Assembly: GCF_964656455.1 (NCBI RefSeq) | Contig: NC_135715.1 | Span: 40,062,603 to 40,126,602 of the forward strand | Direction of reading: 5' to 3' | DNA: 64,000 bases | Origin: Halichoerus grypus | Lineage: Eukaryota > Chordata > Mammalia > Carnivora > Phocidae | Part shown: positions 1-11,700 of the stretch, in pieces | Numbering within the stretch: the stretch's first letter is position 1 | Layout: every line of letters starts with the position of its first letter | Made by a program: the position numbers and the translations under genes | Notes under the pieces: model-generated | Databases searched by the model: none | Seen by the model: only the letters and a program-made list of their open reading frames with translations | Told to the model about the DNA's origin: nothing

Positions 1-359
1 AATATCTCTCCTCCCCTTCCCTCCCTCCTATAAATATATTTAAAGTATATATGCTGTTGTTCTCCTTCTCTGGAGAATCTTAACTGATACAAACATAATT
101 TTTAAGCACAGAAGCCCACACTTACTGGAAGATTATAAGGTTTTAAGACTGGGAATATTGAGGGCTCGCTTGAGGAGTGGGCTTACTAATTTAACATAAA
201 TTCCACATAGAATGTAGGCAGTTTTCTCCGTGAATGATGCTCAGGGCAGACACAGAAAACATGCATAGTTCTATTTCTGTCTGTTGATTTTTATAGGGCA
301 CTGTGGCACAAAGATAGGGAGGCTATTTACAAAGAAGTATTTAAAAGGGATAGACCAGA
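1..359. other. No recognised feature, AT-rich
   Basis: Starts in a pyrimidine-rich, then AT-rich stretch. I see no repeat signature, no long open frame and no RNA gene here. Confidence 0.5.
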
Positions 360-665
360 CTTGCGTGGTTGGTCCCATTCAGATGGGGCACTTTGCAATA
401 CGGGAGCCAGAAGCCTGCTTCCCTCGTGACCCAAACCGATAAGAGCTACAGCAGCAATGGCGGCCGCAGCATGCCTGCAGGAGCCTCCCCTCACAGAGAG
501 GTGGGGGCTCGCCGGGCACGCCGGTTCCCCTCATCTCATTTGGCCCTTTGGCCCGTGAGGAAAGTGAGGCCTGGTGTGCACACACTGACCTGTGTTAGAG
601 CCTGGAGGCTGAGGTCTCCCGACCCTGCCATGGGCAGAGGGTGCTGACGGGGAGCCTTAAACGTG
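360..665. other. Small CpG-rich, GC-rich segment
   Basis: This stretch is clearly richer in GC than its surroundings and holds about a dozen CpG dinucleotides, including a GCGGCCGC at 460-467 and a cluster near 509-522. A 92-codon plus frame (369-647) and a 68-codon minus frame (379-585) overlap it, but neither resembles a known protein. No repeat family is recognised. It could be a decayed CpG island, a regulatory element, an untranslated exon, or simply a GC-rich unique segment. The sequence alone does not decide. Confidence 0.4.
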
Positions 666-689
666 ACTGGGGCAGCCAGATGTGATAGT

Positions 690-850
690 CCCTTTAAATT
701 CCAGCATCTGTCACTTGCTATCTGTGTCCCCCGAGGCAAATAGCTTGCCCCTCCTCCTCAGATTCTGCACCTGAAAAGTGGTGATGCTAACAATCTCCTC
801 TGGAGTCACTGTGAGGTTCACAAGGTAGCCTGTGAGAAAGGTTACAGCAC
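690..850 (+). mobile_element. MIR SINE fragment
   Basis: The order 'CACTTGCTATCTGTGT ... CCTCAGATTCTGCACCTG ... AATCTCCTCTGGAG' follows the MIR core in plus orientation (tRNA-related end missing, CORE region kept). Divergence is high, as expected for a mammal-wide repeat. The ends are approximate. Confidence 0.6.
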
Positions 851-1466
851 AGGGCAGGCTGGCAGGGCACTGGGGGATGCGGGGTTCCTGTGCATCCCCT
901 GCTGGCCACCTTTCTGGTTTGCGTCAGTTGTGAGGAGGTGAGCATCCTCAGCCTCTTGGCAAAGTTCAGAAAAGGTACGTACCAGGGAGGTTTCTAGGCT
1001 CAAAATCTTTCTTGTGTTGTGCCACTGGGCAGGTATGTTACCTAAAGCTCTCGGGAAAGGCAGAGGCCCGCCTTGGGTTGTTTAAGAAAACAAAAAGGAT
1101 AGACCAGATACTTCATTCTTGAAACATCCAAAAAGTCAGAGTAGTAGAATACTGAAAACAAGATTGAATGAATATGTTTGAAGTTACAATGGATTTGAGG
1201 AATTATTTCAGATATGTTTCTAGTGATTACCAGAGGATTCAAGATTTTGGAATTTACTGTTTTGGTGCTGACAATTTAATTGTGTGACTTTGGGAGCAAG
1301 TGTCAGCAGTAAGAGGAAAAAAAAAATATCCCTAGAAGCACAGAGATGAAGCAATTACCACAACAAGGGTTGAAAGAGAAATGTATATGGGTAATTGGTA
1401 TAGTTGCATCTCTCACTTTTGTGTGTGATGGCTTCTAGATTTCCTGTCTGACTTAGGAAAACCTCT
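851..1466. other. No recognised feature
   Basis: Mixed composition and no repeat signature that I can name. A 66-codon minus frame at 1042-1242 has no recognisable motif and is probably chance. Confidence 0.45.
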
Positions 1467-1480
1467 ACCCACTAAATCTT

Positions 1481-1684
1481 TTTTTTTTTTTTTTTAAGAT
1501 TTTATTTATTTATTTGACAGAGAGAGACACAGCGAGAGACGGAACACAAGCAGGGGGAGTGGAAGAGGTAGAAGCAGGCTTCCCGCAGAGCAGGGAGCTC
1601 GATGCGGGGCTGGATCCCAGGACCCTGGGATCATGACTTGAGCCGAAGGCAGATGCTTAATGACTGAGCCACCCAGGTGCCCCA
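1481..1684 (-). mobile_element. CAN-SINE (SINEC), minus strand
   Basis: Reading on the minus strand gives the tRNA-like head (complement of GAGCCACCCAGGTGCCCC at the high-coordinate end), the CT-rich body, and an A-rich tail seen here as a T-run at 1481-1495. A perfect 14-bp target-site duplication, ACCCACTAAATCTT, lies at 1467-1480 and 1685-1698. CAN-SINEs are non-coding, transcribed by RNA polymerase III and mobilised by L1 proteins. Low divergence from the young body type suggests a relatively recent insertion. Confidence 0.97.
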
Positions 1685-1698
1685 ACCCACTAAATCTT

Positions 1699-2230
1699 AA
1701 ACCATTATCTCATACATGAAAATGTATTTTCATTTAGTTTTTGTTACTTCCTGATATTAAGTAGCTCAAGTTTATTTTTATATATGTTATGAGGTAGAGA
1801 TTTAACACAAATTATTGTTTCAAATAGATTTTAGAACTCTTTAAAAATTGCGGTTCTTTAGATGGTAAATACTGTTTACCAAATTTTTCAAATAAATATG
1901 TTCATTTATTCTTTAAAAAGAATACAGAGCATTTAGAAAGAAAAGCACATTATTCAGGAGGATGTGATGACCTCTTCTTTCAACATAGCCACTCATTTCA
2001 TGAGAAATTTGCATAAGTATGTTATTTTTTCAGATTTGGTTGAAACTTTTTACCTGGTCCTTGCAACTAAAAATAGTTGAAATATACTTCTGATAGCAGA
2101 TAGACATCTAAAAATCGTGTCTTCAAAGTTAACAATAGTCTTTTTTTTTTTTTTTGTAAAAGAATACTTAAATTATAATTTAAATGGTTTGAACAACTCA
2201 CAAAAACATTATAATTCTGTTTCTGGAAAA
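1699..2230. other. AT-rich, no recognised feature
   Basis: AT-rich sequence with an isolated T-run near 2141-2155. No gene or repeat family is recognised. Confidence 0.4.
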
Positions 2231-2301
2231 GATTGGGATTATCTTGCAGCAGATCAACTAACTTAAAGTGAACAGCAACAGAAGCCAGTTAATATGCAAA
2301 A

Positions 2302-2715
2302 TCAATAAACAAACACATTAAATATACTCAAGGCATCAGAGATCCTCAAAGGCAGCGAGGCCTTGATGGAATACAATCTGAAGAAGACAGGAGTTGTGCT
2401 GGAATCAGGTATGATGCTCCTGCAGCAGCTCTTCCCCTCAGGGCATTTTCCAATTTTGAGAACAGAGGGAAATGTAAGGATTGCATCACTGTGCCTGGGG
2501 AATCCACTGATACTAATAAACAGAGAAAAAAAGATCTTGTAACAGTTTTTCAGACCCAGAAGGCAACAAATAGATCCTTGAGGGAGCTGAATCACAGTGC
2601 AATTTGGAGACACAACAGAGTTGCAAAACACCCCAGGCTCAGTTGGAGCTCGACTAGAAGGCTTTGGGACCAGAGGTGAACCAGAGAGTAGAAACTTACC
2701 CAAAGTATAATACAA
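2302..2715 (-). other. Unrecognised 137-codon open frame
   Basis: A minus-strand frame of 137 codons, the longest in the window that does not clearly derive from L1. The conceptual product is rich in Ser, Leu, Pro and Cys, has no signal peptide, zinc-finger spacing or catalytic motif that I can see, and ends close to the start of an old L1/HAL1-like region. The underlying DNA is less AT-rich than its flanks. A 62-codon plus frame (2491-2679) overlaps it, so the openness may only reflect composition. It could be a fragment of an unassigned repeat, or chance. I do not propose a protein. Confidence 0.15.
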
Positions 2716-3210
2716 CTTTTCTCATTTTGGTCTCGATTGAATTAAGGTGATTAGTCACTCTATCTTTCTAGCAAAAGGTAAAGGTATATTCTCTGTGTAG
2801 AAAAAAAAAAATCATTCGGAGACTACAGAATTTTATACATAAGGCCTGGCATTCACCGAAAACATTTTACCCATTGCATGAGAGAACACCAAGTGATCTA
2901 AAGCCAAAGAAAACAAACAAATAAAACTGTCCAGTGGTTCTACACTTTGGAATTTGTAGACACATCTTTCAAGGGGTTACGGTTAAAATGTGTACAAAAT
3001 TGAGAGAAATATGAAAAAATAGAAATGAAGATGGTTTACAGCATCAGAGAATTGAAATGTGCAAAAACAAATCCAGATACACATTGTAGAACCAGAAAAT
3101 ACAATAACCCAAAAAAGTGCTTGATAGATTTAACAAGCTAGTGATAGCAGAGCAGAATATAAATAAACTGAAAGATCAGAAAGATATCTGGATAGAAGCC
3201 CAGATAAGGA

Positions 3211-3401
3211 GGGGCACCTGGGTGGCTCAGCCAGTTAAGCGTCTGCCTTTGGCTCAGATCATGATCGCAGGGTCCTGGGATAGAGTCCCACGTGGGGCTC
3301 CCGGCTCAGCTGCTTGTGCTCGTGGGCTCTCCCCCTATGCTCATGCTTTCCCTCTCTCAAATAAATAAATTCTTAAAAAAAAAAAAAAAAGAAGAAGAAG
3401 A
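3211..3401 (+). mobile_element. CAN-SINE, plus strand, (GAA)n tail
   Basis: The head GGGGCACCTGGGTGGCTCAG at 3211 is followed by a body that is shortened and rearranged relative to the other copies. The tail runs A-rich and then into a short GAA repeat (about 3391-3405). Direct repeats of 17 bp with one mismatch at 3194-3210 and 3402-3418 mark the insertion into the older L1/HAL1 remnant. The 83-codon frame starting at 3117 merely reads through the SINE. Confidence 0.95.
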
Positions 3402-3780
3402 AGAAGCACAGATAAGGAAAGGGTACAAATAGAAAAAAAAAAAATGTGAAATATACATATAAGGGAAGAGGGAAAAGGTCTTTCATATTATTAAGTAAGG
3501 TCCCAGAAGAGGGAAAAAATAGAGAGAGAGAGAGAGAATGAGACTGAAGTAGTCTTTAAGAAGATAGGTCTGAAAGTTTTCAAAAAATTCACAAATGGAC
3601 CTAAGTTTGAGATACAAAAAACTGGCAAATATCAATCACAATAAATACAAAGAAAACCAGAGGCAAGGAGAAATATCTTCTAAGCAAAGAAAAAATATAT
3701 GTTACTTTATAGAACAAAAATAAAATTGAAAACTAAATTTCAGAAATGTTGAAAATCTTAGGTTAATGGATAACATCTTT

Positions 3781-3973
3781 TTTTTTAAGATTTTATTTAT
3801 TTGAGAGAGAAATAATGAGAGAGAAAGAGAGAGCATGAGCAGGGGGAGGGGTGGAGGAAGAAGTAAACTCCCCTCTGAGCAGGGAGCCTGAAGCAGGGCT
3901 CCCTCCCAGGACCCCAGGATCATGACCTGAGCTGTAGGCAGACGCTTAGCCAGTTGAGCCACCCAGGCACCCC
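3781..3973 (-). mobile_element. CAN-SINE, minus strand
   Basis: Minus-strand copy with its tail at 3781 and its head ending at 3973. The flanking duplication is TGGATAACATCTTT (3767-3780) against TGGACAACATCTTT (3974-3987), one mismatch. It interrupts the old L1/HAL1 ORF1 remnant and reuses its 'AACATCTT' motif as target. Confidence 0.95.
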
Positions 3974-4440
3974 TGGACAACATCTTTAAAGTAAATTGTA
4001 TAAAAGAATTGTATACCTCCCAAAAAATGTCTTTCAAAAGTGAAGTCAAAATAAGACATGTTCAGCCAAACAAAAGCTAGAAGTCTTCAATACCAGTAGA
4101 TATGCACTAAAAAGAAAGTCTAGGGAGAATCTTTTAGGAAGAAATAAAATAATCCCAAACCAAAGTATGAAAATGCAGGAAGAGAAACCTAAGGTAAATA
4201 TGAGCATAAATATAAATAAATATTGAATATAAAAAAAACTGAATAAAATCAGTAATGTTAGGTTGGATTTAACATAAATGTATAATTAAAGACTATGGCA
4301 ACATTTGAGAGATAGTAAACGTGATCATTAATATTAATTTTTAACTAAGAATTTTCTTTATAGTAAATAGAGAATAGTAAAAATAAAAATCTATCAATAT
4401 AATAGAGGAAAGTAACTTGAATAACAAGAAGGATATCAAT

Positions 4441-5710
4441 CCTATGTGATTCTCAGCCACTACTGATTTTGAAATGATTGAGGTATATGCATGGCTCCTT
4501 GGAGCCTAATAATTAAAATGTATACCAACCTGTGTAGGGATTTGAATTTTTATCCAAGTTTAATTAAACTTTTCTATTAATATGTTTTTATTAGACATCT
4601 TTGAATGTGTATGTGTGGCAATCACTTACATTTTCTCATATATAACATCGATTAAGGATTTTTTTCCTCCTGAAGTCTATTTTAATCATGAGAATTATTT
4701 TTTTGATCCAATACATTCACTTTTCACATCTTTTAAGCCACATTGTTATCTTTATTAGAATGAATAGCTAAAACTGATCCTATTATCACAAGTTTTCAGA
4801 AAATCTGACAGTTGATAACTAGAGGGAGATTATATTAATTTACTTGCCATCAGCTTTTGATATAACTATTTCTTTAGCATTTTACCTCTTATTAAAGTAA
4901 GGGAAGGCAAAGCTGGATAATGGGGCTTTTATTATTTTTTTTCTCTAAGGCCAATGATAAAGACTCTTGTAGTAATATCTCCAGGTTCCAAAAACTCATA
5001 GACTTAACCTGATTCTTTTCCTCCTAAATCACATCTTTGATACTGAGTAATGCCAATTTTACTATGTTATACTGTATTGTTTTATCAGATTGCCTCTCCA
5101 GAGAAGTAAAATAAGTATGATTCAAGAGCTTCTTGATACTTCTAATTAAATAAGGGTATTGTCAAACAAGTTTGCTGTTATATGATACATTGTATGCTAA
5201 GGTTTGATTAAAGAAAAGATTGTTAATGAGTATTGGATTCTATTTTCTAACCTAAAGCAAATCATGACTAGTAAGTTTCATGGTATCACAAGTATGCCTC
5301 AAATTGTACTCTTTGTGAACTTTTGAGATTGATTGGCCAAAATGTCTCTCGATTCCAAGAGATATTTGTATTTACATCTCCCAATTACACGTTTAGATCT
5401 TGGGTTTCAGAGTTTAATATTTGTTAACTATCAACTACTTTGTGAATTTGAATAATAAATTTCTAATTTTTTAATCCTTAATCCACATTGGAATAGAGTC
5501 AGCTATGTAAATATACATATATATCCCTCAATATATTAAAATATTTTCCTAACTATATTAAAATATTTTAATTTCAAATATAAGGCATTGAACAAAAATA
5601 CTTCCAAAAAGATGTTATTTTAAAGAGAATTGTGGTATCCTAGCATTATAACTAGTTTGTCTAGTAGCAATATGACTCTAGAAGAATGGGAAAAAAAGTG
5701 TTGTGGAATT
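4441..5710. other. AT-rich, no recognised feature
   Basis: About 1.3 kb of AT-rich sequence. I see no gene, no named repeat and no simple repeat longer than about 20 bases. Confidence 0.45.
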
Positions 5711-5733
5711 AAAGTTATAAGGAGAGAAGGAGC

Positions 5734-5741
5734 AAGATGGC
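5734..5741 (+). promoter_or_regulatory. YY1-like motif at L1 5' end
   Basis: AAGATGGC lies within the first few bases of the L1, the position at which other mammalian L1 promoters carry a YY1 site that fixes the transcription start. The match is short, so the role is inferred from position and family knowledge. Confidence 0.45.
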
Positions 5742-6966
5742 AGAGGAGTAGGAGATCTAAATTTCATCTGGTCCCAGGAATTCAGCTAGATCGGTATCAA
5801 ACCATTCTGAACACCTACAAACTCAACAGGAGATCGAAGAAAAAAATAGCAGCAACTCTCTGAACAGAAAAGCAACCACATTCTGGAAGGTAGGACATGC
5901 GGAGAAGTGAATCCGAGGCGATATTCAGGAAGAGAGACCACAGGGGGAGGGGGCCTCCGTCAGCCGGCCACCGACAAGCGATAGAGCCGGGGAGCACAAA
6001 ATCAAAACTTTTAGAAGTCTCTTCCACTGAGGGACATTGCTCCAGTGGCTAAGCAGGGGTGGGGGGGTGGGGGGTGGAACCCTTGCTGGGACAGTGTGGT
6101 CTCAGGACACTCAGGGGTCACAGAAAGACCGGGGGTGCCTGAGTGTGGCAGAGCTCCCAGGTATCACAGCAGGGAAGCCGGCTGCAGAGACGGGGTGAAG
6201 GACTGGGTTCTCAGCTTGGGGTTGCCATAAACCATGATCCACAGCACAGTCAAGCCACTGCTCTTCCAGCAGGGACCCAACAAGAGGCAGATCCAGGGAC
6301 ACTCCCCTTCCTCCCCTGGGAGGAGAGGTGCAGGAGCGCACCGCAGAGATCTGCTGGCTTTGGAGACTCCACATGGGGTCGCGTGCCAGAGATAGAAATG
6401 CTGGATCACAGGCTGGGTGAGCACGGAGTGCAGCCGGAGACCAGGGAGACGGGAGTGATTGACTGCTTTTCTTTGGGGGCGCACTGAGGAGTGGGGACCC
6501 CAAGTTCTTGGCTCCACTGGGGTGGAGATTGGGAGGCCGCCATTTTCACTCTTGTCCTCCAAAGCTGTATGGAAAGCTTGCAGGGAATAAAAGCTCCCGG
6601 GGGCAAACCCGAGCAGATTATTTAGCCTGCCCCCAGCAAGGGCGGGGCAATTCTGCCTCCGGCAAAGACATTTGAGAACCATGGCAACAGGCCCCTCCCC
6701 CAGAAGATCAGCAAGAACAGCCAGCCAAGACCAAGTTTACTGATCAATGAGAATGGCAGAACACCAGCACTAGTGGAATACAGCACATAGAATTCATGGC
6801 TTTTTTCTCCCTGATTCTTTAGTCTTTCAAAGTTAATTTTTTTGAATTTTCTTTTTCTTTTTTTTTTTTTTTTTTGGATTTTTCATTTTTCCCTTTTTCA
6901 ATCAATGTCTTAGCAATCCCTTTTTTTAAAAATCTTTTTTATTTTTCATTTTTAGAGTCATATTCT

Positions 6967-7165
6967 TTTTTTTTTTTTTAAGATTTTATTTACTTATTTG
7001 ACAGAGAGAGACAGCCAGAGAGGGAACACAAGCAGGGGGAGTGGGAGAGGGAGAAGCAGGCTTCCCTCCGAGCAGGGAGCCCGACACGGGGCTCGATCCC
7101 AGGACCCTGGAATCATGACATCAGCCGAAGGCAGATGCTTAATGACTGAGCCACCCAGGTGCCCC
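6967..7165 (-). mobile_element. CAN-SINE nested in L1 5'UTR
   Basis: Young-type body (AAGCAGGGGGAGTGGGAG) in minus orientation. The duplicated target TTTAGAGTCATATTCT lies at 6951-6966 and 7166-7181 and is itself L1 5'UTR sequence, so this SINE is younger than the host L1. Confidence 0.97.
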
Positions 7166-7755
7166 TTTAGAGTCATATTCTATCCCTTCATAATAGTTAA
7201 CCTTATTTTTGGTATTTATATATATAAGTTGATCTCTCTTTAAAATTTTGGGATATAGTTGTTTCTAACAGACCAAAATATACCCTAAATCTCTAGTGTA
7301 TGGCTTTGTTCTAGTCTCCTGCCTGAACACATTCTGTCCCCCACCTTTTTTTTTAAAATTTCTCTTCTTTCTTTTTTCAAGAAACTTCTTATCAATTCCT
7401 TTTATAAAATCATTTATAATTTTCATCTTTACAGTCATATTCCATCCCTTTATCATATTTACCCTTATTTTTGTACATATATGAGTTTTTCTTTTTTAAA
7501 ATTTTGGGAGGCAGATTCTTCTAATAGACCAAAATATGCTCAAAATCTAGTGTGTGGCACTAATCTATGCACCAGCCTGACCATATTTGATCATATTCTT
7601 TTTTTTTTGTCTTTTTCTTTTTCTTTTTTCTTTCTTTCCCTTTCTTTTCCCCTGGTTTCAGGTCTCTTCTGATTTGTTTAGCGTATATTTTTCTGGGGTT
7701 GTTGTTACCCTGTTAGCATTTTGTTCTCTCATTCATCTATTCTCCTCTGGACAAA

Positions 7756-8651
7756 ATGACAAGATGGAAAAAATCACCTCAAAAAAAAGAACAACAGGGA
7801 GTACTGACTGCCAGGGACCTAATCAATACGGACATTAGTAAGATGTCAGAACTAGAGTTCAGAATGACGATTTTAAAGATACTAGCCGGGCTTGAAAATA
7901 GCATGGAAGATATTAGAGAAACCCTTTCTGGAGAAATAAAAGAACTAAAATCTAGCCAAGTCAAAATCAAAAAGGCTATTAATGAAGTGCAATCAAAAAT
8001 GTAGGCTCTAACTGCTAGGATAAATGAGGCAGAAGAGAGAATTAGTGATGTAAAAGACCAAATGGTGGAAAACAAAGAAGCTGAGAAAAAAAGAGATAAA
8101 CAACTACTGGATCATGAGGGCAGAATTTGAGAGATAAGTGATACTATAAGACAAAACAATATTAGAATAATTGGGATCCCAGAAGAAGAAGAAAGAGAGA
8201 GAGGGGCAGAAGGTATATTGGAGCAAATTATAGCAGAGGACTTCCCTAATTTGGGGAAGGAAACAGGCATCAAAATACGGGAGACACAGAGAACCCCTCT
8301 CAAAATCAATAAAAATAGGTCAATACCCCAACACCTAATAGTAAAACTTACGAGTCTCAGAGACAAAGAGAAAATCCTGAAAGTAGCTCAGGAGAAGAGA
8401 TATGTAACTTACAATGGTAGAAACATTAGATTGGCAACAGATCTATCACAGAGACCTGGCAGGCCAGAAAGGACTGGCATGATATATTCAGAGCACTAAA
8501 TGAGAAAAATATGCAGCCAAGAATACTATATCCAGCTAGGCTGTCATTGAAAATAGAAGGAGAGATAAAAAGCTTCCAGGACAAACAAAAACTAAAGGAA
8601 TTTGCAAACACGAAACCAGCCCTACAAAAAATATTGAAAGGCGTCCTCTAA
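7756..8651 (+). pseudogene. L1 ORF1 (RNA-binding protein), broken
   Basis: ORF1p is the L1 nucleic-acid chaperone: an N-terminal coiled coil that trimerises, a central RRM and a C-terminal domain, binding L1 RNA in a cytoplasmic RNP. The start at 7756 (MTRWKKSPQKKEQQG) fits the family and opens 82 codons rich in Glu, Lys, Leu and Ile typical of the coiled coil. An in-frame TAG follows at 8002-8004. A TGA at 8128-8130 looks like a decayed CGA codon. The frame then reads on through the RRM-like part (from 8218, 'EQIIAEDFPNLGKETG') until an apparent one-base loss near 8446 shifts it. The C-terminal part continues in the other frame to TAA at 8649-8651. Length matches a full ORF1 of about 300 codons. 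ORF2 begins 81 bp downstream. Non-functional as it stands. Confidence 0.93.
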
Positions 8652-8732
8652 GCAAAGAGAGAGCCTAAAAGTAACAGAGACCAGAAAGGAACAGAGACAA
8701 TATACAGTAACAGTCACCTTATAGGCAATATG

Positions 8733-11700
8733 ATGGCACTAAATTCATATCTTTCAATAGTTACCCTGAATTTAAATGGGCTAAATGCCCTAATCAAAAG
8801 ACACAGGGTATAGATTGGATAAAAAAATAAGACCCATCAATATGCTATCTGCAAGAGACTCATTTTAGAGCCAAAGACACGCCCAGATTGAAAGTGAGGG
8901 GGTAGAAAACCATTTACCATGATAATGGACACCAAAAGAAATCTGGGGTGGCAATCCGCATACTGACAAATTAGATTTTAAACCAAAGACTATAATAAGA
9001 AATGAGGAAGGACACTATATTCTACTTAAAGGGTCTATCCAACGAGAAGATCTAACAATTGTAAATATCTATGCCCCTAAGAGGAAAGCAGGCAATTATA
9101 TAAGCCAATTAATAACAAAATCAAAGAAACACATTGACAACAAACAATAATAGGAGGGGACTTTAACACCCCACTCACTGAAATGGACAGATCATCTAAG
9201 AAAAAGATCAACAAGGAAATAAAGACTTTAAATGACACACTGGACCAAATGGACTTCACAGATATATTCAGAGCATTCCATTCCAAAGCAACAGAATACA
9301 CATTCTTCTCTAGTGCCCATGGAACATTCTCCAGAATAGATCACATACTAGGTAACAAATCAGGTCTCAACTGGTACAAAAGATTGGGATCATTCCCTGC
9401 ATATTTTCAGACCACAGTGCTTTGAAACTAGAACTCAATCACAAGAGGAAAGTTGGAAAGAACACAAATACTTGGAGGCTAAAGAGCATCCTACTAAAGA
9501 ATGAATGGGTCAACCAGGAAATTAAAGAAGAATTTAAAAAATTCTTGGAAACAAATGAAAATGAAAACACAACTGTTCGAAATCTTTGGGATGCAGCAAA
9601 GACAGTCCTAAGAGGAAAGTATATAGCAATACAAGCCTTTCTCAAGACACAAGAAAGGTCTCAAATACACAACCTAATCCAACACCTAAAGGAGCTGGAG
9701 AAAGAACAGCAAATAAAGCCTAAACCCAACAGAAGAAGAGAAATAATAAAGATCAGAGCAGAAATCAATGAAATAGAAACCAAAAGAATGTTAGAACAGA
9801 TCAATGAAACTAGGAGCTGGTTCTTTGAAAGAATTAATAAGATTAATAAATCTCTGGCCAGACTTATCAAAAAGAAAAGAAATGACCCAAATAAATAAAA
9901 TCATGAATGAAAGAGGAGAGATCACAAACAACACCAAAGAAATACAAAGAATTATAAGAACATATTACGAGCAACTATATGCCAGCAAATTAGAAAATCT
10001 GGAAGAAATGGATGAGTTCCTAGAGATATATAAACTACCAAAATTGAACGAGGAAGAAATAGAAAACCTGAATAGACCTATAACCACTAAGGAAATTGAA
10101 GCAGTAATCAAAAATCTCCCAACAAACAAGACCCAGGGCCAGATGGCTTCCCAGGGGAATTCTACCAAACATTTAAAGAAGAATTAATACCTATTCTTCT
10201 GAAACTGTTCCAAAAAATAGAAATGGAATGAAAACTTCCAAACTCATTCTATGAGACCAGCATTACCTTGATCCCAAATTCAGACAAAGACCCCATCAAA
10301 AAGGAGAATTACAGACCAATATCCCTGATGAACATGGATGCAGAATTTCTCACCAAAATACTAGCCAATTGGATCCAAAAGTATATTAAAAGGACTATTC
10401 ACCATGACCAAATGGGATTTATTCCTGGGCTGCAAGGTTGGTTCAACATCTGCAAATCAATCAATGTTATATAATACATTAATAAAAGAAATAACAAGAA
10501 CCATATGATCCTCTCAATAGTTGCAGAAAAAGCATTTGACAAAGTACAGCATCCTTTCTTGATCAAAACTCTTCAGAGTGTAGGGATAGAGGGTACATAC
10601 CTCAATATCATAAAGCCATCTATGAAAAACCCACAGCGAATATCATTTTCAATGGGGAAAAACTGAGAGCTTTTTCCTTAAGGTCAAGAACACAGCAGGG
10701 ATGTCCACTATCACCACTGCTATTCAATATAGTACTAGAAGTCCTAGTCACAGCAATCAGAGAACAAAAAGAAATCAAAGGCATCCAAATCACCAAAGAA
10801 GAATTCAAACTCTCACTCTTCGCAGATGATATGGTATTTTATGTGGAAAACCCAAAAGACTCCATTCTAAAACTGCTAGAACTCATACAGGAATTCAGTA
10901 AAGTGGCAGGATATAAAATCAATGCACAGAAATCAGTGGCATTCCTATACACCAACAACAAGACAGAAGAAAGAGAAATTAAGGAGTCGATCCCATTTAC
11001 AATTGCACCCAAAACCATAAGATACCTAGGAATAAATCTAACCAAAGAGGCAAAGAATCTGTACTCAGAAAACTATAGAATACTCATGAAGGAAATTGAG
11101 GAAGACACAAAGAAATGGAAAAATATTCCATGCTTATGGATTAGCAGAACAAATACTGTGAAGATGTCAATGCTACCTAGAGCAATCTACACAGTTAATG
11201 CAATCCCTATCAAAATACCATCAACCTTTTTCAAAGAAATGGAACAAATAATCCTAAAATTTGTATGGAACCAGAAAGGACCCCGAATAGCCAGAGGAAT
11301 GATGAAAAAGAAAAACAAAGCTGGTGGCATCACAATTCCGGACTTCAAGCTCTATTACAAAGCTGTCATCATCAAGACAGTATGGTCCTGGCACAAAAAC
11401 AGACACATAGATCAATGGAACAGAATAGAGAGCCCAGAAATGGACCCTCAACTCTAGGGTCAACTAATCTTTGACAAAGCAGGAATGAATGTCCAATGGA
11501 AAAAAGACAGTCTCTTCAACACAAAGACAGTGTTCGGAAAATGGGACAGCCACATGCAGAAGAATGAAACTGGACCATTTCCTTATACCACACACAAAAA
11601 TAGACTCAAAATGGTTGAAAGACCTAAATGTGAGACAGGAATCCATCAAAATCCTAGAGGAGAACACAGGCAGCAACGTCTTCCACCTCAGCCACAGCAA

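Larger units (their letters stand above)
2930..4440 (+). mobile_element. Ancient L1/HAL1 ORF1-region remnant
   Basis: Without the two SINEs inside it, this A-rich stretch follows the order of an old L1 or HAL1 ORF1 region in plus orientation: a 'TTAACAAGCTAGTGATAGCAG' type coiled-coil segment near 3130-3150, a 'TATAGAACAAAAATAAAA' segment near 3709-3727, a 'TTTCAAAAGTGAAGTCAAA' segment near 4032, and the 'CAGCCAAACAAAAGCT' segment near 4061. The frame is destroyed by many substitutions and indels. It is interrupted by SINEs at 3211-3401 and 3781-3973. HAL1 elements carry ORF1 only; which of the two families this is needs a consensus search. The 3' boundary is vague. Confidence 0.6.
5727..7755 (+). 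promoter_or_regulatory. L1 5'UTR / internal promoter region
   Basis: The first ~1 kb (to about 6720) is GC- and CpG-richer than the rest of the window, as expected for an L1 internal RNA polymerase II promoter. The second part (about 6780-7755) is T-rich and contains two divergent copies of a ~200-bp unit (about 6911-7330, split by a SINE, and 7390-7590). Both copies show the order 'GTCATATTC..ATCCC', 'TTAAAATTTTGGGA', 'AGACCAAAATAT'. Overlapping minus frames of up to 172 codons at 6111-6682 follow from GC-rich composition and are not supported as genes. Confidence 0.75.

Noticed and set aside
460..481. NotI, SphI and PstI/SbfI sites packed together (GCGGCCGC then GCATGCCTGCAGG), like a cloning-vector polylinker
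   Set aside because: Only 13 bases match the common polylinker and the flanks do not continue as vector. It is best seen as chance in a GC-rich segment.
6111..6682. Overlapping minus frames up to 172 codons with a plus frame of 114 codons
   Set aside because: They lie in the GC-rich L1 5'UTR, overlap on both strands and show no motif. Openness follows from composition.
7296..7838. Phe/Leu-rich frames resembling membrane proteins
   Set aside because: They translate the T-rich end of the L1 5'UTR; composition artefact.
9183..11457. Series of open frames that could be read as separate genes
   Set aside because: They are ordered fragments of one L1 ORF2 (endonuclease, linker, reverse transcriptase) separated by frameshifts and stops.
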